A stretch of 64,000 nucleotides of DNA, taken from Mytilus californianus (Eukaryota; Mollusca; Bivalvia; Mytilida; Mytilidae). Shown piece by piece: positions 42,700 through 54,115 of the stretch (the stretch's first letter is position 1; every line of letters starts with the position of its first letter). The position numbers and the translations under genes are program-made. Under the pieces are notes generated by a model. It was not told where the DNA came from, did no database searches, and saw nothing but the letters and a program-made list of their open reading frames with translations. Location: the NCBI RefSeq assembly GCF_021869535.1, contig NW_026262734.1, positions 75,702,339 to 75,766,338 on the forward strand, in the 5' to 3' direction.

Positions 42700-44102
42700 T
42701 AAATCAAATATGAGAATTTGAGTCAAATCGGTGAAGATGAATTTGACAGCTAATGCCCCTTTAAATGTACGGATTTGGTTAGATAATTAGATTATCTTAA
42801 CTGTTTTATAATTAAACTAGCAACACTATTTTCAGTATATATACATCGTGAAAGGACAGTAAATGATTCATTTGTTCTCTTATTGATTTCAAATATATAT
42901 CTTACATTTTTTTTAATCTTATAAGGGTAGGAAATTTATTTGAATTTTAAATTAATTATATAGGATGCAATCTACTTACTATTCTGTTGACAAAGCCCAA
43001 GCAACATTCTCGAATTAAACGTTATAATTACCTCGCGAGCGCTTTGAATATACAGTTTTAAACGCTGGTCAAACAACGAAAGCAACACATATTGTTATAA
43101 AATCTTCTTTTGAGTGTATAAGTAAAACAAATATGTCATATAATAAAACAATTAATTACTTTGAATTCAGATGATACTATCTTTATTTATAATTGGTGTG
43201 TATTGTATTAATCAGAGAAACGTAATACCAAATTTTATGAATAATGAAATTGCCATCATATTATTGAAAATTTCACGAAGAAACAGAAAGCGAGAAGGCG
43301 TTTGGTGTTTTTAATTTCAATTTATTTTTTGGGGGAGGGAGGGGGGTTAAAAGTGCAGTCATGCTGTAAAAATTAAAATCTAAATGACTTCTCGATAGAG
43401 TGTTGCAGTCATTATTTAAATATTGTTGTGATTTTTTTAAATTTTAAGTTTTTTAATTTGTATTCAATAAAATCTCAGATTGGCGTAATATCACTAGATT
43501 CGCTTATTTACGGGCCAACCTCTGATATTATACGTCTGTATCAATTTACTAAAATCAGCTGATCAAAATTAAGGTAAATATATCTTATGTACAATTGTAA
43601 ATATTGTTACCTTTTCTTATCGCAGGGATAACTGTGACATGTAAATAAATGCAATATTTAATTTTATTAACTATGAAAGGTATCTATGTCTGGTTTGACG
43701 AATTTTCAACGTTGTTTAAAATATATAGCATTCGGAAGAAAAATAAATGTTATTTGTGAATTTTTACGCCTTTTGACCCTTATTGCAAAAACTTAGAAAT
43801 CAATAAAAAATATTTGATTTAAATTTCTAGCCTAAAAAGTTATTGCGCGGAAATTTTGTCCACCTATGGACAGCAACTAGAAACTCGTGTCATATCATTT
43901 AAGAAAAACTGGGCGGACTTATGCTAGATCAATTGAGAAATTATCGGAAAGTTCTATTGATCTTATTTAAGTATTCTATAACTATGTTACTTTTTCATTT
44001 ACAAGACTTGGTATTTAAACTTTGGTTGGCAGAAAATTTTGTATCGTTTCCAAATAATTATACGGCTTGCCATAGTAAACCGATTGAACACGGACGTGTA
44101 AA
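42700..44102. other. 5' flank of the plus-strand FAMeT gene
   Basis: Contains a G-rich patch (GGGGGAGGGAGGGGGG at 43331-43346). A TATTTAAA at 44012-44019, about 90 bp before the start codon, is a possible TATA-like element but is unremarkable in AT-rich DNA. No gene is seen. Confidence 0.35.
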
Positions 44103-44148
44103 ATGAAAATGGCAACATGTTTTCTGGTGGTTTTCACTTTTGTTTTAG
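44103..44148 (+). CDS. Exon 1, signal peptide (plus-strand copy)
   Basis: MKMATCFLVVFTFVL plus one base of a split Gly codon, then GTAAGATTC. A second ATG two codons later (AAAATGG) has better context and gives an equally good signal peptide. Confidence 0.8.
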
Positions 44149-46054
44149 GTAAGATTCATGACATCTAAAAAAATAATTGATATGTTTAATCTTACACGTG
44201 TAAAGAAAACACACAAGATTTATCTAAAGGGGAATTAGCTACGATATGATTTTTTTTATCTATCATTAATGAAAGTGAAATTAGTGAATTAATAATTCGC
44301 TTTTGGCAGCCAGTTTGGTTCAATTTTGTCAAAATAAGCTAAGAAACATCGCTGATGAATTATTCACTTGCAAGTGAATAATTCGACCTCATTGAATCCG
44401 TTTTTATGAGACCTTCAATTTAATCCCTTAGCTGGAGAATGATTACGCATATATATAGAGATTGAAAGGAAAAGAATGTCAACATTGAAAGTGAAACAAG
44501 GATCAACCATTTGGTTGACTGATTCAATCCACAAAAAATCATTCTTATACAGGTAAAAACGATGATAAACATACTGTTTAATCTACAATATAAAATCAAA
44601 CAAAGAAAAATCCAATTGCACGTGGTCGCTTTCTATTTCTATTTTTATTTATGTTTATATCGGGTTATATGACCGCCGTCAGTTTTCGGAGGTCATCTCG
44701 ATGGTTAATTAGATGACGTCTAGACAAAAATACACACGAAATGCTGATACATATTATCGAATCAATGCATTGTTAATTGTTTATTTTTGACTTTTTATAA
44801 TCTGGATGTACGTTTTAGTATGCCACTTTGATAGTTATAAATTATAATAGTTTGAAAATAATTCGATTAAGAATTGTTTAAAATTGATACTAATAAACTC
44901 ATCATAGATAACAGGTTTAAAATTTTGTACACCAGACGCGCATTTCGTCTACAAAAGACTCACCAGTGACGCTCGAATAAAATAAAGTTTAAAAGGCCAA
45001 ATAATTTACGAGGTTGAAGAGCATTGAGGACCCAAAAAACCGAAACGTTTTTCCGAAAACAGATAAGGAAATCTAGTCATGGGGTGGAAAATGCTTTGTA
45101 ATTCGAAAAATGCAAAGTTTTGTTGATAAAAAAAACTAAGTCAGTAGGAAAATGTAAACAGCATTAACTAGCGATTAATTGTAATAATAGTTATATGTAT
45201 GATACCAATGTATTTACAAACTTCAGTTACATTCAAGACAACATGTCTAGGAAATTAACAAAATATAGAAGGCTTAAAAGCAAACAAGGCATAAAACTGT
45301 TTGTGCAATTTCCATCTATTTACTGAAATGATGGATATTAACATACATAAAGAACTATAATACAATTAATGGACGGCTATAGAGTAAGCGTCGTTAGGAC
45401 GTACGAAAATTTAGAATATCAAGAAATATGTAGAAAAATCACCAGAACACATCAACTTTGACTTATGAACTTTTAGTATCTTCATCCTCTTTTTTAAAGA
45501 CTTTAATTTCTGCAAATACTTTATCCGAAAATTCGACTTAATCTTTATAGTTGCAGGTAAAACCTTGGATGAAATATGGATAAAAACCATGAACAGTGGA
45601 GACGTTGATGCAATCATTACACACAATGTTTATGATTATTATACCAGTCTGTCAAACTACCATTTATTTCCTGCTCAAAACAGATCCATTAAATTTAGCG
45701 TAAAAGCATGTTATGCCGCCTTTATTCTCCTTTCTGCTGCAGTTGGTTTGAATTCTCCCGACTTCTATGAAATATGTCTGGGTGGTGGATCTGAATACGC
45801 TTACACATTTCTTCGTCGGAAGTACAATACTGGTGAAACTCTAGGGCCATATACACCTGGGATAATAAATTGTGCAGCGCACGTGACCTTTATACTTAGT
45901 TGGACAGTAGTCGGAAGAATCACTCTTACTAAAGAAACAGACAATGGAACTGAAGTGGTTATAGATTGGACTGATCCTACACCCTTACCAATACAGGGAG
46001 TGGGTGTTATGACGGCATGGGGAGCCGAAGGAATATGGATTCTGGAACACATTC
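44103..46054 (+). CDS. FAMeT-like secreted protein gene, intact through exon 2
   Basis: Exon 1 (44103-44148) encodes a signal peptide; exon 2 (45557-46054, 498 nt) encodes a full FAMeT-like domain. The 1,408-bp intron begins GTAAGA and ends TTGCAG, phase 1. Domain landmarks in order: DEIWIKTMNSGDVDA, a single DYYT unit, FSVKACYAAFILLS, SPDFYEICLGGG, TFLRRKYNTGE, FILSWTVVGRITLTK, VIDWTDP and GVGVMTAWGAEGIWILEH. Exon 2 closes at ATTC-GTAAGT in phase 1, as in the minus-strand copy, whose next exon is a PAN domain. I found no PAN exon downstream in the window. If the donor is skipped the frame ends two codons later at TAG 46060-46062, giving a ~183-residue secreted protein. FAMeT-like domains are best regarded as beta-sandwich binding modules; methyltransferase activity is not implied. 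Confidence 0.8.
44231..44830 (+). mobile_element. Dispersed repeat with 28-bp palindrome, copy 2, in intron 1
   Basis: It matches 42069-42690 at roughly 85-90 percent by eye. The palindrome is conserved without change at 44357-44384. It lies in intron 1 of the FAMeT gene. Confidence 0.75.
44929..44976 (-). ncRNA. Hammerhead ribozyme motif, class 1 (one core change)
   Basis: Minus strand, 5' to 3': stem I strand GCGTCA; core CTGGTGA at 44966-44960 (canonical CTGATGA, one A to G); stem II GTCT-TTTGT-AGAC with four perfect pairs; GAAA at 44946-44943; a tiny stem III TGCGCG; cleavage triplet GTC at 44937-44935; then TGGTGTAC, which pairs with the stem I strand allowing G-U. All elements are present and in order. 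The A to G change in the core would be expected to cripple cleavage. It sits in intron 1 of the FAMeT gene, antisense. Confidence 0.7.
44985..45556. other. Remainder of intron 1
   Basis: AAAGTTTAAAAGGCCAAATA and GAAGAGCATTGAGGACC at 44990-45035 are the usual continuation of the class 1 hammerhead repeat. The rest to the acceptor at 45556 is AT-rich. Confidence 0.4.
45557..46054 (+). CDS. Exon 2, FAMeT-like domain (intact)
   Basis: 498 nt, a multiple of three, open throughout, acceptor TTTATAGTTGCAG and donor GTAAGTAG. It holds one copy of the 14-codon segment (GDVDAIITHNVYDYYT) that is present five times in the other copy, and no frameshift. Confidence 0.8.
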
Positions 46055-46069
46055 GTAAGTAGAAATTTA

Positions 46070-46355
46070 ACTACTTATGACTAAATGCAGATCTGGTGTG
46101 TTGCATGACAGAATTATGTTTGTAGATTTTTCTTGATAGTCTTATTAGGTTTGATATAATCATTGATGGTCTATGAAAATGAATGCATCTTTTCAAAGTT
46201 ATCAATATGTAAGAATTACTGCAGCTGTCGGTTTATAAAACCTGTCATTTCCTCATCATTGTTAAATTGTATTCAAGGTCAGCAAATTGATTACATTTTG
46301 ATATCCTGAATAACCTCCTGGCATAATGTTTCTGTTTACTTTTAAGTATGATTCT
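46070..46355. other. Downstream of FAMeT exon 2; no PAN exon seen
   Basis: I looked for a Cys-rich exon with a phase-compatible acceptor and did not find one here or further right. Confidence 0.35.
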
Positions 46356-46361
46356 TTTTAT

Positions 46362-46740
46362 ATCCCCGAGGAGGGGGTACATTATTCTCACCCCTGTCTG
46401 TTCATATGTCCGTCCGTTCCATGAAATTTTCGCAACTTTCTTATCGACTACAAATCAGAGCTTCCTGAAATTTGATATCAGATTCAATGTAAGCTGTCTA
46501 TACTGCGTGATGCATTTTCATATACATTACTTGTGAACTTCTTGTTTGCCAAATACTTATATTTTCCAACACATGATAATAACCGTGTATGAAATTTTTG
46601 CAAAACTTTTCTAGGGGAAATAAATAACAGCTTCCTAAAATTTGTTGTGGACATGCTTAATGGTTTTTCATATTCATTGCTTTTCAAATTCATGTTTAGA
46701 AAAAACTTAAAGCAGGGGTGTCATTAGTGAACAAGAGGTC
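46362..46740. repeat. Hairpin-headed element with two ~170-bp units
   Basis: CCCC-GAGGA-GGGG at the start is followed by TGTCCGTCCGTTCCATG and units with AGCTTCCT at 46459 and 46629 (170 bp apart). Confidence 0.7.
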
Positions 46741-47010
46741 ATAATTCATTTCATTTTTATTTGCTATTACATATAACAAAACGGACCAACCACTAGTTAT
46801 CACAACTTAGATAGTCCTCTCTTTAATATAATAAGTTATAAATTATGAAATTAAAGATATGCAACAACAACATTAAACAAATGAAATTGTACGATAGTTT
46901 CCCTAGTAAATAATGTTGATCAGCCCTACGTCACAATGCGCATTCACCAACATACATAGCTGTAAAAGTGATCCCAAGTGCTTATGATTAGGTACTATAG
47001 GATTTCCTTA
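46741..47010. other. No recognised feature
   Basis: Ordinary AT-rich sequence. Confidence 0.3.
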
Positions 47011-47015
47011 GTTAT

Positions 47016-47041
47016 TGCGTGAACCCCTGAGGGTTCACGCA
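47016..47041. repeat. Perfect 11-bp stem hairpin
   Basis: TGCGTGAACCC, loop CTGA, GGGTTCACGCA. It heads ATATTAATTAGTTAGAAATA, which I recognise as the end of a dispersed mussel repeat. Confidence 0.85.
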
Positions 47042-47099
47042 TATTAATTAGTTAGAAATATAGTCTATGGAGGAATATTCGGAAGCTAAATTATTCTTC

Positions 47100-48200
47100 A
47101 TTCGGAACACTTATTCATCTTATCTGTATTAGCCTCCTGCAATTAAGAGCACCTCCATACGGGGGTATCTGAGATATTTAAAACGTCGCAATAAAGAAAT
47201 TGTCACAAATCGCTTATTCTCTTATCTGATATATGATAATAAACTAAATGTATCTATAGATAACTTTCAAACATGTATGTTAAAGCTATATGCATGCACC
47301 GTAAGTGTTTACTTGAACAAAGTTGACAGTTGCAACGTTTGATAAACAAGTGAAAGTTAAATGGTCAAGATTTAACAACCTATATGGTATCGAACATCAG
47401 TGCCAGATATTAATGATGTTGTGGTTTCTACATAATGAGTTCTAGTAGGCTTTGGGATTTGTTGATTTGTAACAATAAATTTTATGCACATGTCATTTTG
47501 ACAAATCAGATAAACAAAAATGTCTGTTTCAAAAACTGAAAATAAAACAAATAAAATAAAGACTGTTTGTTAATATAACAAGGAAATAATCATATTCTTA
47601 ATAATAAAAAATATTTTATATACTTTTTTAAATAAGGAAATAGATTTAACAATAGCATGTTAATCTTTCATGAGGTCTTTAAAAAATGTGTTATTCAAAA
47701 GAAAAAAATACAAATACACAAAACAATTAACTCTAGATTTTTACACTGAATAAGCATACAATGGATTCTGTAAACATTAGAAAGTTTGAAAAAGAGTGTA
47801 TTTGATCTTACGTTCGGATATTTGTTTAAGCAATTATATATCAATATAAGAATTAAGATTGAAAATACATAATATACTGAGACCAACATTCTTTTAATAA
47901 ATATGTCTGAATTTATGAAATTGTGTTTTAAAATTAAAAATTATTATGAAATGCGGTTCCTTCAACCAACATACGTAATAAATCTCAAGACTTTAAACCG
48001 TTTTTGCAAACTAAATAAATGTTTGTTGCCTATAATTCAGAATTTAATCAGTGTTTCGGGATTTTTTGCTTAAAATTGTTTAAGCATTGGTCCCTTTTCA
48101 AAAGTCTCCCAACTACTACCTCGCAAGGTATTCTTGTTGGCATGCGTTTGTTTTGAATCATTATCATTCTTTAAGAAAGTATACGTCTGGGATCCATTTC
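47100..48200. other. No recognised gene
   Basis: AT-rich; no array, TIR or exon-like frame found. Confidence 0.3.
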
Positions 48201-48205
48201 TTTTT

Positions 48206-48745
48206 ATGCCCCCTACGTAGCGGTGGGGGCATTAAGTTTTACCCTTAACTGAGTTGGTTTCCGTTCTCTAAATTAAGTTTTGCTTCATTTAAATGTTATG
48301 AAACTTATACACAATGCTTATTACCACAAAATACAGATCAAGTTTGAAATTGGTGGCGTCACTTTAACCGTTCTTGAGTTATGCCCCTTTTCAAATGAAA
48401 ATTGCTAAATTTTTCATTTCCGTTCTCTAACTTTAGTTTTCCTCAACCAAATGGTATGAGACTTATACACAATGCTTATTACCACAAAACACAGATCAAG
48501 CTAGAATTATGTTTGTGTAACGTTTACTGTTCTAGAGTTATGCCCCTTCACAAACATAAAATTTTCTGTTCTCTTAAGTTTGCCTCAACCATATATTATG
48601 AAACTTATACACAATACCTATTACCACAAAAGTCAGATCAACTACAAATTTGGTAAAAAAGTTCTTCAGTTATGTCCCTTTAAAACTTTATATGATATGC
48701 AAGCAGGGACATGATGTGTGTCCCATGGACACATTCCCTTTTTAT
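48206..48745. repeat. Hairpin-headed element with three ~142-158 bp units
   Basis: ATGCCCCC..GGGGGCAT (48206-48231) is followed by units with TTATACACAATGC anchors at 48305, 48463 and 48605 and GAGTTATGCCCC-like ends. It closes with GTGTCC-CAT-GGACAC near 48718. An inverted, shortened relative lies at 53.82-54.11 kb. Confidence 0.75.
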
Positions 48746-48989
48746 TTTCATCTCACTTTATTATTAACACCACTCTCATATTGTCATGATTTACAATAAT
48801 TTAAAAAGAAAATATCCTGCACACACATGGCCATGAAAGCACTGAGATATAATTTTAAATTTAGTTGAATTAATAAATAGCATAAAAAAGTTCTAAGGTT
48901 CACGTATTGTCTTTTTTTTTAAAAAGCAACTTGTCATGGTTATCTAGTCGAAATAAAACTATCTAGGCGTTGCCTGTTTGTGAGATATA

Positions 48990-50170
48990 TTACGGTCTTT
49001 TTATGATTAAACAAATGTTAAACCAGTTATTTAATTCAGTTATATCATTTAAACTATATTTTTCTAATAAGTCTGTATATTCAAAAGAGGTATCGTCCTC
49101 AAACAATTTACCAAGAAACGTTAAATTCTCTCTTATTTCATTTATATATATCTCATATAATTTTGGATGTAACACGTCTTCTGATTGGCTGAAAGTTTTT
49201 TGTCTATAAGTTCATAGACATAATTCTGTCATGTGACCGTGATGTCATCAACATTTTTTCATGATTTACTCCTTAAAAATGGAATTTAGAATTAAATTAT
49301 AAGGAATGACTGTCATATTTTTTCTGTCTATTCGAAATAACCTAAAACATGTTGTGCACACTTTCAAATAAATCGCTTCGCGGGTTATTCAGTGTGCGCA
49401 ACATTTTTTATGTTATTTCTACATAGTGAGAAAAACTATTAGAGTCATTCCTTAAATATATATTAATAATATATATGAAATAACATTAGCTAGTTTCCCT
49501 TGAGTGGGCTAGCTACGTACATGTACGTAATGAAAACTATAATACATAAAATCAGTGCTATTTTTTATTTGCAGCTGATCAGTAACTTGTGACTTCCGTA
49601 ATAAAATCAGGCCCAGTCGTTTTCTTCGGATTTAAGATTTTTCTCGAGGATATCTATAATTCCGTTTATTTCAATTGTATTACGTTTCGCATTTGTTTTT
49701 GTTGCGAATTAAAAGTCATGGAGTAGTGTAAACTGATCATTTATGCGAGAAACAGAACAGAAATAGTCTTTCAGCATTTCGTATTTATCAAGGTCGTCAT
49801 ATATTATTTCATCAGTAACACCTTTTTGATTATTTTTTAGAGGTGTAATGTCAGTTGACCCAGTCCTGATTATCTTTTATGAGCATTCTCATAATTTTCC
49901 AGTACATGTTTGGATTTGCAGAGTTTTCGATGATAGTATCGTTCAAATTATTTTCAAATTGCTCCTTTGCAAATTGGTAGGGATGTTTACCCGTGCAATT
50001 TTTATTAGATTAATTTAAAACATTTACAAATTCGTTCACGTCATTAAAACCAAGCACTAAATCTGCCCAAGTAATTGCTTTAAATTCCCACTTTAAAGAA
50101 TCAATGTCCATTATACTATAAAGCCATATATCACACTTATAAGTTTAATTTCTTAGGGTAAAGGATTCCA
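48990..50170 (-). pseudogene. Decayed LINE ORF2 (linker and RT pieces)
   Basis: From high to low coordinates the minus strand gives SLKWEFKAITWADLV, NPNMYWKIMRMLIKDN, YEMLKDYFCSVSRINDQ, IEINGIIDILEKNLKSEE and, at 49175-48990, LHPKLYEIYINEI, LFEDDTSFEYTDLL and LNNWFNI. YFCSVSRIND followed by IIDIL is the pre-RT linker of an endonuclease/RT LINE, and LFEDDTS is its FADDTS catalytic box with Ala replaced by Glu; both Asp remain. Stops and frame changes are frequent, and a foldback element at 49.30-49.45 kb splits the copy. RT motifs between the linker and the FADD box are missing. Confidence 0.65.
49301..49453. mobile_element. Foldback MITE inside the LINE
   Basis: Arms 49301-49362 and 49391-49453 are inverted (AAGGAATGACT..GTGCACACT against AGTGTGCGCAAC..AGTCATTCCTT), with several mismatches and a 28-base loop containing CGCTTCGCG. 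Confidence 0.7.
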
Positions 50171-50390
50171 ATATGCAAAAGCCAGATCATGATTGCTTAT
50201 ATTTCTAGGTACATGATATAAACATCTGAAAACAAAATTGTTTTATGGTATCACTTATTATAAAAGGATCAAGTAACGATTTATGCAATTGTTACTTTTT
50301 TTGAAATTTGTACGATTAAAGAAGTTCTAGGTTTGAACTAACCTTTTGTTATTATCCCTTATGTCACTCTTGAAATCACCGCAAATCACA
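50171..50390. other. No recognised feature
   Basis: Short gap between the LINE remnant and the next repeat. Confidence 0.3.
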
Positions 50391-50397
50391 ACGTTTT

Positions 50398-50878
50398 TTG
50401 TCGAGCCTTCGACTTTTGTCGAAAAAGCAAGACATAGCGATCCTACATTCCGTCGTCGGCGTCGTCGTTGTCATCGTCGGCGGCATCCATGTGCAAATAT
50501 TCACTCTGTGGTTAAAGTATTTGAAATTTTAATAACTTTCTTAAACTATTCTGGATTTCTACCAAACTTGGACAGAAGCTTGTTATTGATCATAAGATAG
50601 TATCCAGGAGTAAATTTTGTAAAAAAAATATCCTGTTTTTCCGTATTTTACTTATAAATGGACTTAGTTTTTCTGCCAGGAAACATTACATTCACTCTGT
50701 GGTTAATTTTTTTAAAATTTTAATAATTTTGTTAAAATTTTGTACCTGTTTGTCCGTTTTTTTTCCTTATAAATGGACTTAGTTTTTCTTCCAGTTAACA
50801 TTACATACAGTCTGCAGTTAAAGATTTAAAACATTTATTATATTCATAAACTATCACGGATTTTTACCAAACTTGGAC
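50398..50878. repeat. Hairpin-headed element with TCACTCTGTGGTTA units
   Basis: TTCGAC-TTTT-GTCGAA at 50408-50423, then a CGTCGTCGGCGTCGTCGTTG tract, then units anchored at 50501, 50692 and 50807 with CTTATAAATGGACTTAGTTT. Arginine-rich frames here are artefacts of the CGT tract. Confidence 0.75.
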
Positions 50879-51261
50879 CACTGTGTATCATCGCCACCGG
50901 AAATTGGGTACTAACGAAGCGAAGAGAAATGGAAAAAAAAGGAAACAAGGTAAGAATTCTTTCAATTTGAAGCATTTCTACTGATTTGACGAGGGTACCG
51001 CTTAAGAAATGACTTTCTGATATATAATTCTTTAAATTAATTGGCCGATAAGTACAAAATTAAGACAATATTTTGTGTTATACTCCAAAGCTTGACACTT
51101 AGTACCTGAAAATTTCGAGGTCGATTGTCCTCTGTCGCCCCATTGGCAAGATATTCAACTGTTTTTCATTATTTTTCCAGACACGTTTTTAGATTATGAT
51201 AGTGTGACATCATATTGACTGAAATCTGTTGTCATAAAGATGTTTTTAAAGAATATGGACC
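50879..51261 (+). repeat. Inverted-pair sequence, arm 1 (383 bp)
   Basis: It matches the reverse complement of 54446-54829 almost throughout, from CACTGTGTATCATCGCCACC to TTTTTAAAGAATAT. It contains a donor-like AACAAG-GTAAGAATT and an acceptor-like ATTTTTCCAG, both conserved in the two arms. No protein family is recognised. Confidence 0.85.
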
Positions 51262-51690
51262 AAAACATTGTTTGTTTATTGTACGGCGAATTGCAGGACG
51301 TTGTACGGCGAATTGCAAAGTAACAACTTTTGTCTGTACGGCGTCTTGCAATATATTGTAATTTAAAGATGAAATTAATCACTGTTTAGATAATATCAAG
51401 TGATGAAATTTTGGCTGTATCAAAGCTTTACCGGCTTACAAATATACAAAATAAACTACTTATCAAATATATGCCGTTAATTTCGTTCAGAAGTCGTCGT
51501 TGCGTACCTCTATTTGACTTTGTGTTTTTAAAGACAAAAAGGTTTTTTTCAACCATATTATCCTAAATACATTCATATATCGTTATAATACTAACGACTG
51601 TTGTCTTATTTGTTGTCAGGGTGAAATTTTGTAAGTTCAATAAAAAAAACCGACCATTTATCTTTTGTTGGTGCTTTTTTTTTTTTTTTT
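51262..51690. other. No gene; short TGTACGGCGAATTGCA duplicates
   Basis: GTACGGCGAATTGCA occurs twice at 51280-51317 with a third variant near 51338. The partner arm's flank has TGTATGGCAACTTG-like repeats at the matching place. Confidence 0.5.
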
Positions 51691-51699
51691 TAAATATAA

Positions 51700-52105
51700 A
51701 CAGTGGAGATGTTGTATGATTGCAAATAAGATAACTATCCACCAGGGTCAAATAAAGTGTATGTAAGCAATTATATGCTATCGTTTGGCCTTCAACAACG
51801 AAAAATCGTACCTTACAGTCGGCTATAAAAAGCCCCGACATGAAAATTGTGGAAGGATTCAAGAAAACTAACGGCCTAACTCATAACAAAACAATTTACG
51901 AAAAAAAACAAATATGATAGAGATGAACCAACGACAACCACCAAACTACAGGCTCGTGGCTTCGGACAGACACATAAAGAATGTCCTGGGTTAAATAGAT
52001 ATAGGAAGATGTGGTATGAGTGCCAATGAGACAACTCTCCATCCAAGTCACAATTTATAAAAGTAAACCATTATAGGTCAAGGTACGGTCTTCAACATTG
52101 TTTAT
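51700..52105 (-). mobile_element. Two adjacent RT-element tail fragments, minus strand
   Basis: GTTGTATGATTGCAAATAAG..CCTTCAACAACG (51707-51800) and AGGAAGATGTGGTATGAGTG..CTTCAACATTG (52000-52100) are reverse complements of the 4.3-4.5 kb tail end. Confidence 0.7.
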
Positions 52106-52109
52106 TGTT

Positions 52110-53800
52110 TATTTTTTAAATTTCTGAAATGAATAATTTGTTAAAAGAAAAGTGAAGAAATACTTTGTTTTCATTGAAAATTAAGAGAAATAAATCATGA
52201 ATTGTGTTTCGAATTAATTTTCTTGTTTCTTATTGAAAATAAGATTGTATTTTTTTTTTTTTAGTTTAAGTAAATTAAATCAATCTTTTTATTTACAGGG
52301 AAAAAATAATAAAAAACTGTTGCTAAGGCTGTTTGGCCTAAACTTAAATGAGTAGATGGAGGGGTAGTGAAAAGGGGTGTATTCGTCCGAATTTTCATTT
52401 GTTACAGTAGTACATTTTCATGATTAATATGTATAATATTTCTCTGTAAATTTTAATGTGATATTGTGCCAATTTAAATTATATAATGAATACAAGAAAG
52501 ACTTGCATTTGCCTTAAAAGATATAGCAGTACGTGATTATTTGTTTTCAAACACACCTTCTCTGTTTTGAAACTTATAAAGGTATGGATCTCGGCCTATC
52601 TGTTTGGTTGAATATAAATGTAAATTCATGGAGTTTAAAAATCAACAGTATGCCCTATTTTTGTGTGTGTGTGTGTAAATAATCTAATCTTCAGATAGAT
52701 GCTAAAATTAAAATCATTTTTCTAAATAAGAAGAAAAAAGTGCAACGTAAGCACGCCTGAATGTAAAAAGATGTACTCGACTTATTCGTTCACGATAAGA
52801 ATTTACCGATTTCGGTATTTTAACAAAACTGTTTACGAGGGCAAATAAATAAATGAACGCTATCAAATCAACATTTAAATTTACGTGGATTTTTCCAAAA
52901 GAAGTTATGAGTATGCACCATAAGGATTCAAAAATATTTCAACCTGTCCTTATTAGATGTTATTTCATTATAATTCTTTAAACTTACAAGTCGAAGATGC
53001 TAGCTTTTGTGAATTGTATTAATAAGTATATAATATTAAGATGACAACCAAAAAAAACTTCATACAAGGTCATCTTTATTCTCAAGTAGAAAGTTTATAT
53101 AAATGCCGTAGCCACAGCGGATTTGTATCCCTTGTATCGGATTCTTCTTTCATTCTTTCCAAAAATGATTAATCTAAGGTTAATGTTTTTTTTAATTTAA
53201 ACAGTGTTAGCCACCGAGCTTGTTCATTTCTTACTATATAGGGATGAAGTTTTTTTTCAGAAAATTAATGTTCTTTATTCTAATATATTTGCTGTATCTG
53301 CCTTTTACAAACAAGACAATAACATTAATTGAAAAAGGAGACGTGGAATGGTTTTCACTGAGAGGACTTTCAAACAAAATCCAAATGAAATAGATTTGAC
53401 CAACTATTGGTTACTATACACTTCACAATGAACAAAACCCATACCGTATCAAAATTGCCTGATTTATGACAAAATCATAAACAAATATGTCAGGCAGCAA
53501 CTTACGACAGCCGCTATATTACATGTTCCTGACCAGGGACAGACACATATATATTGAGGCGGGCCTAAACATGTTTGTGAACACTCAAACCTCCCTTAAC
53601 ATGGTGCCGTGGTGTAGCAATACAACATTTTTTTTTTGCAGAGAATGATAATTCATTTATATTTCATTTTATCTGAAAGTTGAAAGAGAATTCATTCACT
53701 TAATGGTTCTAAATATTCAATGCGGAAAAATTCTCCTGCCATTACCTCCTTCCTTCCCTCCACCCATAACCCATCCCCGAAATGTTCATCACTTATATGC
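52110..53800. other. No recognised gene
   Basis: AT-rich. A diverged tail piece (GACAGACACATATATATTGAGGC, 53542) marks another minus-strand tail fragment. A short GT run is at 52662. Confidence 0.3.
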
Positions 53801-53814
53801 AAATGCTGACTAAT

Positions 53815-54115
53815 GTTGTATGGTTAAAACATTTGGTTGAGGCAATCTAAAGTTTGAGAACAGAAACGACAGCTTTAGCTTTTTTTCATTTATAAAAGGG
53901 CATAACTCAAGAACGGTAACAGTGACGCTACCCAATTTATAACTTGATCTGTGTTTTGTGGTGATAAGCATTTCGTGTAAGTTTTAAAACATTTGATCAA
54001 GGGATACTAAAGTTAGAGAACGGAAACCAATTATTGGGACTTTCTGGACGGACGGGAGAGACGGGTCGGAGGGACATGGGTAACATTTAACGCTACGTCA
54101 GGGCAGAACAACAGG
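53815..54115 (-). repeat. Inverted, shortened copy of the 48.2 kb element
   Basis: AAGGGCATAACTCAAGAACGG, GATCTGTGTTTTGTGGTGATA and GAGAACGGAAACCAA are the complements of 48.24-48.54 kb units. It ends in GGACGGACGGGAGAGACGGG. Confidence 0.7.

Noticed and set aside
44103..46054. Annotating the FAMeT gene as a working methyltransferase
   Set aside because: The name is historical for the domain; no SAM-binding motif is seen and the gene is a small secreted protein.
50346..50600. Arginine-rich frame RRRRRCHRRRHP
   Set aside because: Translation of the CGTCGTCGG tract of a hairpin-headed repeat.
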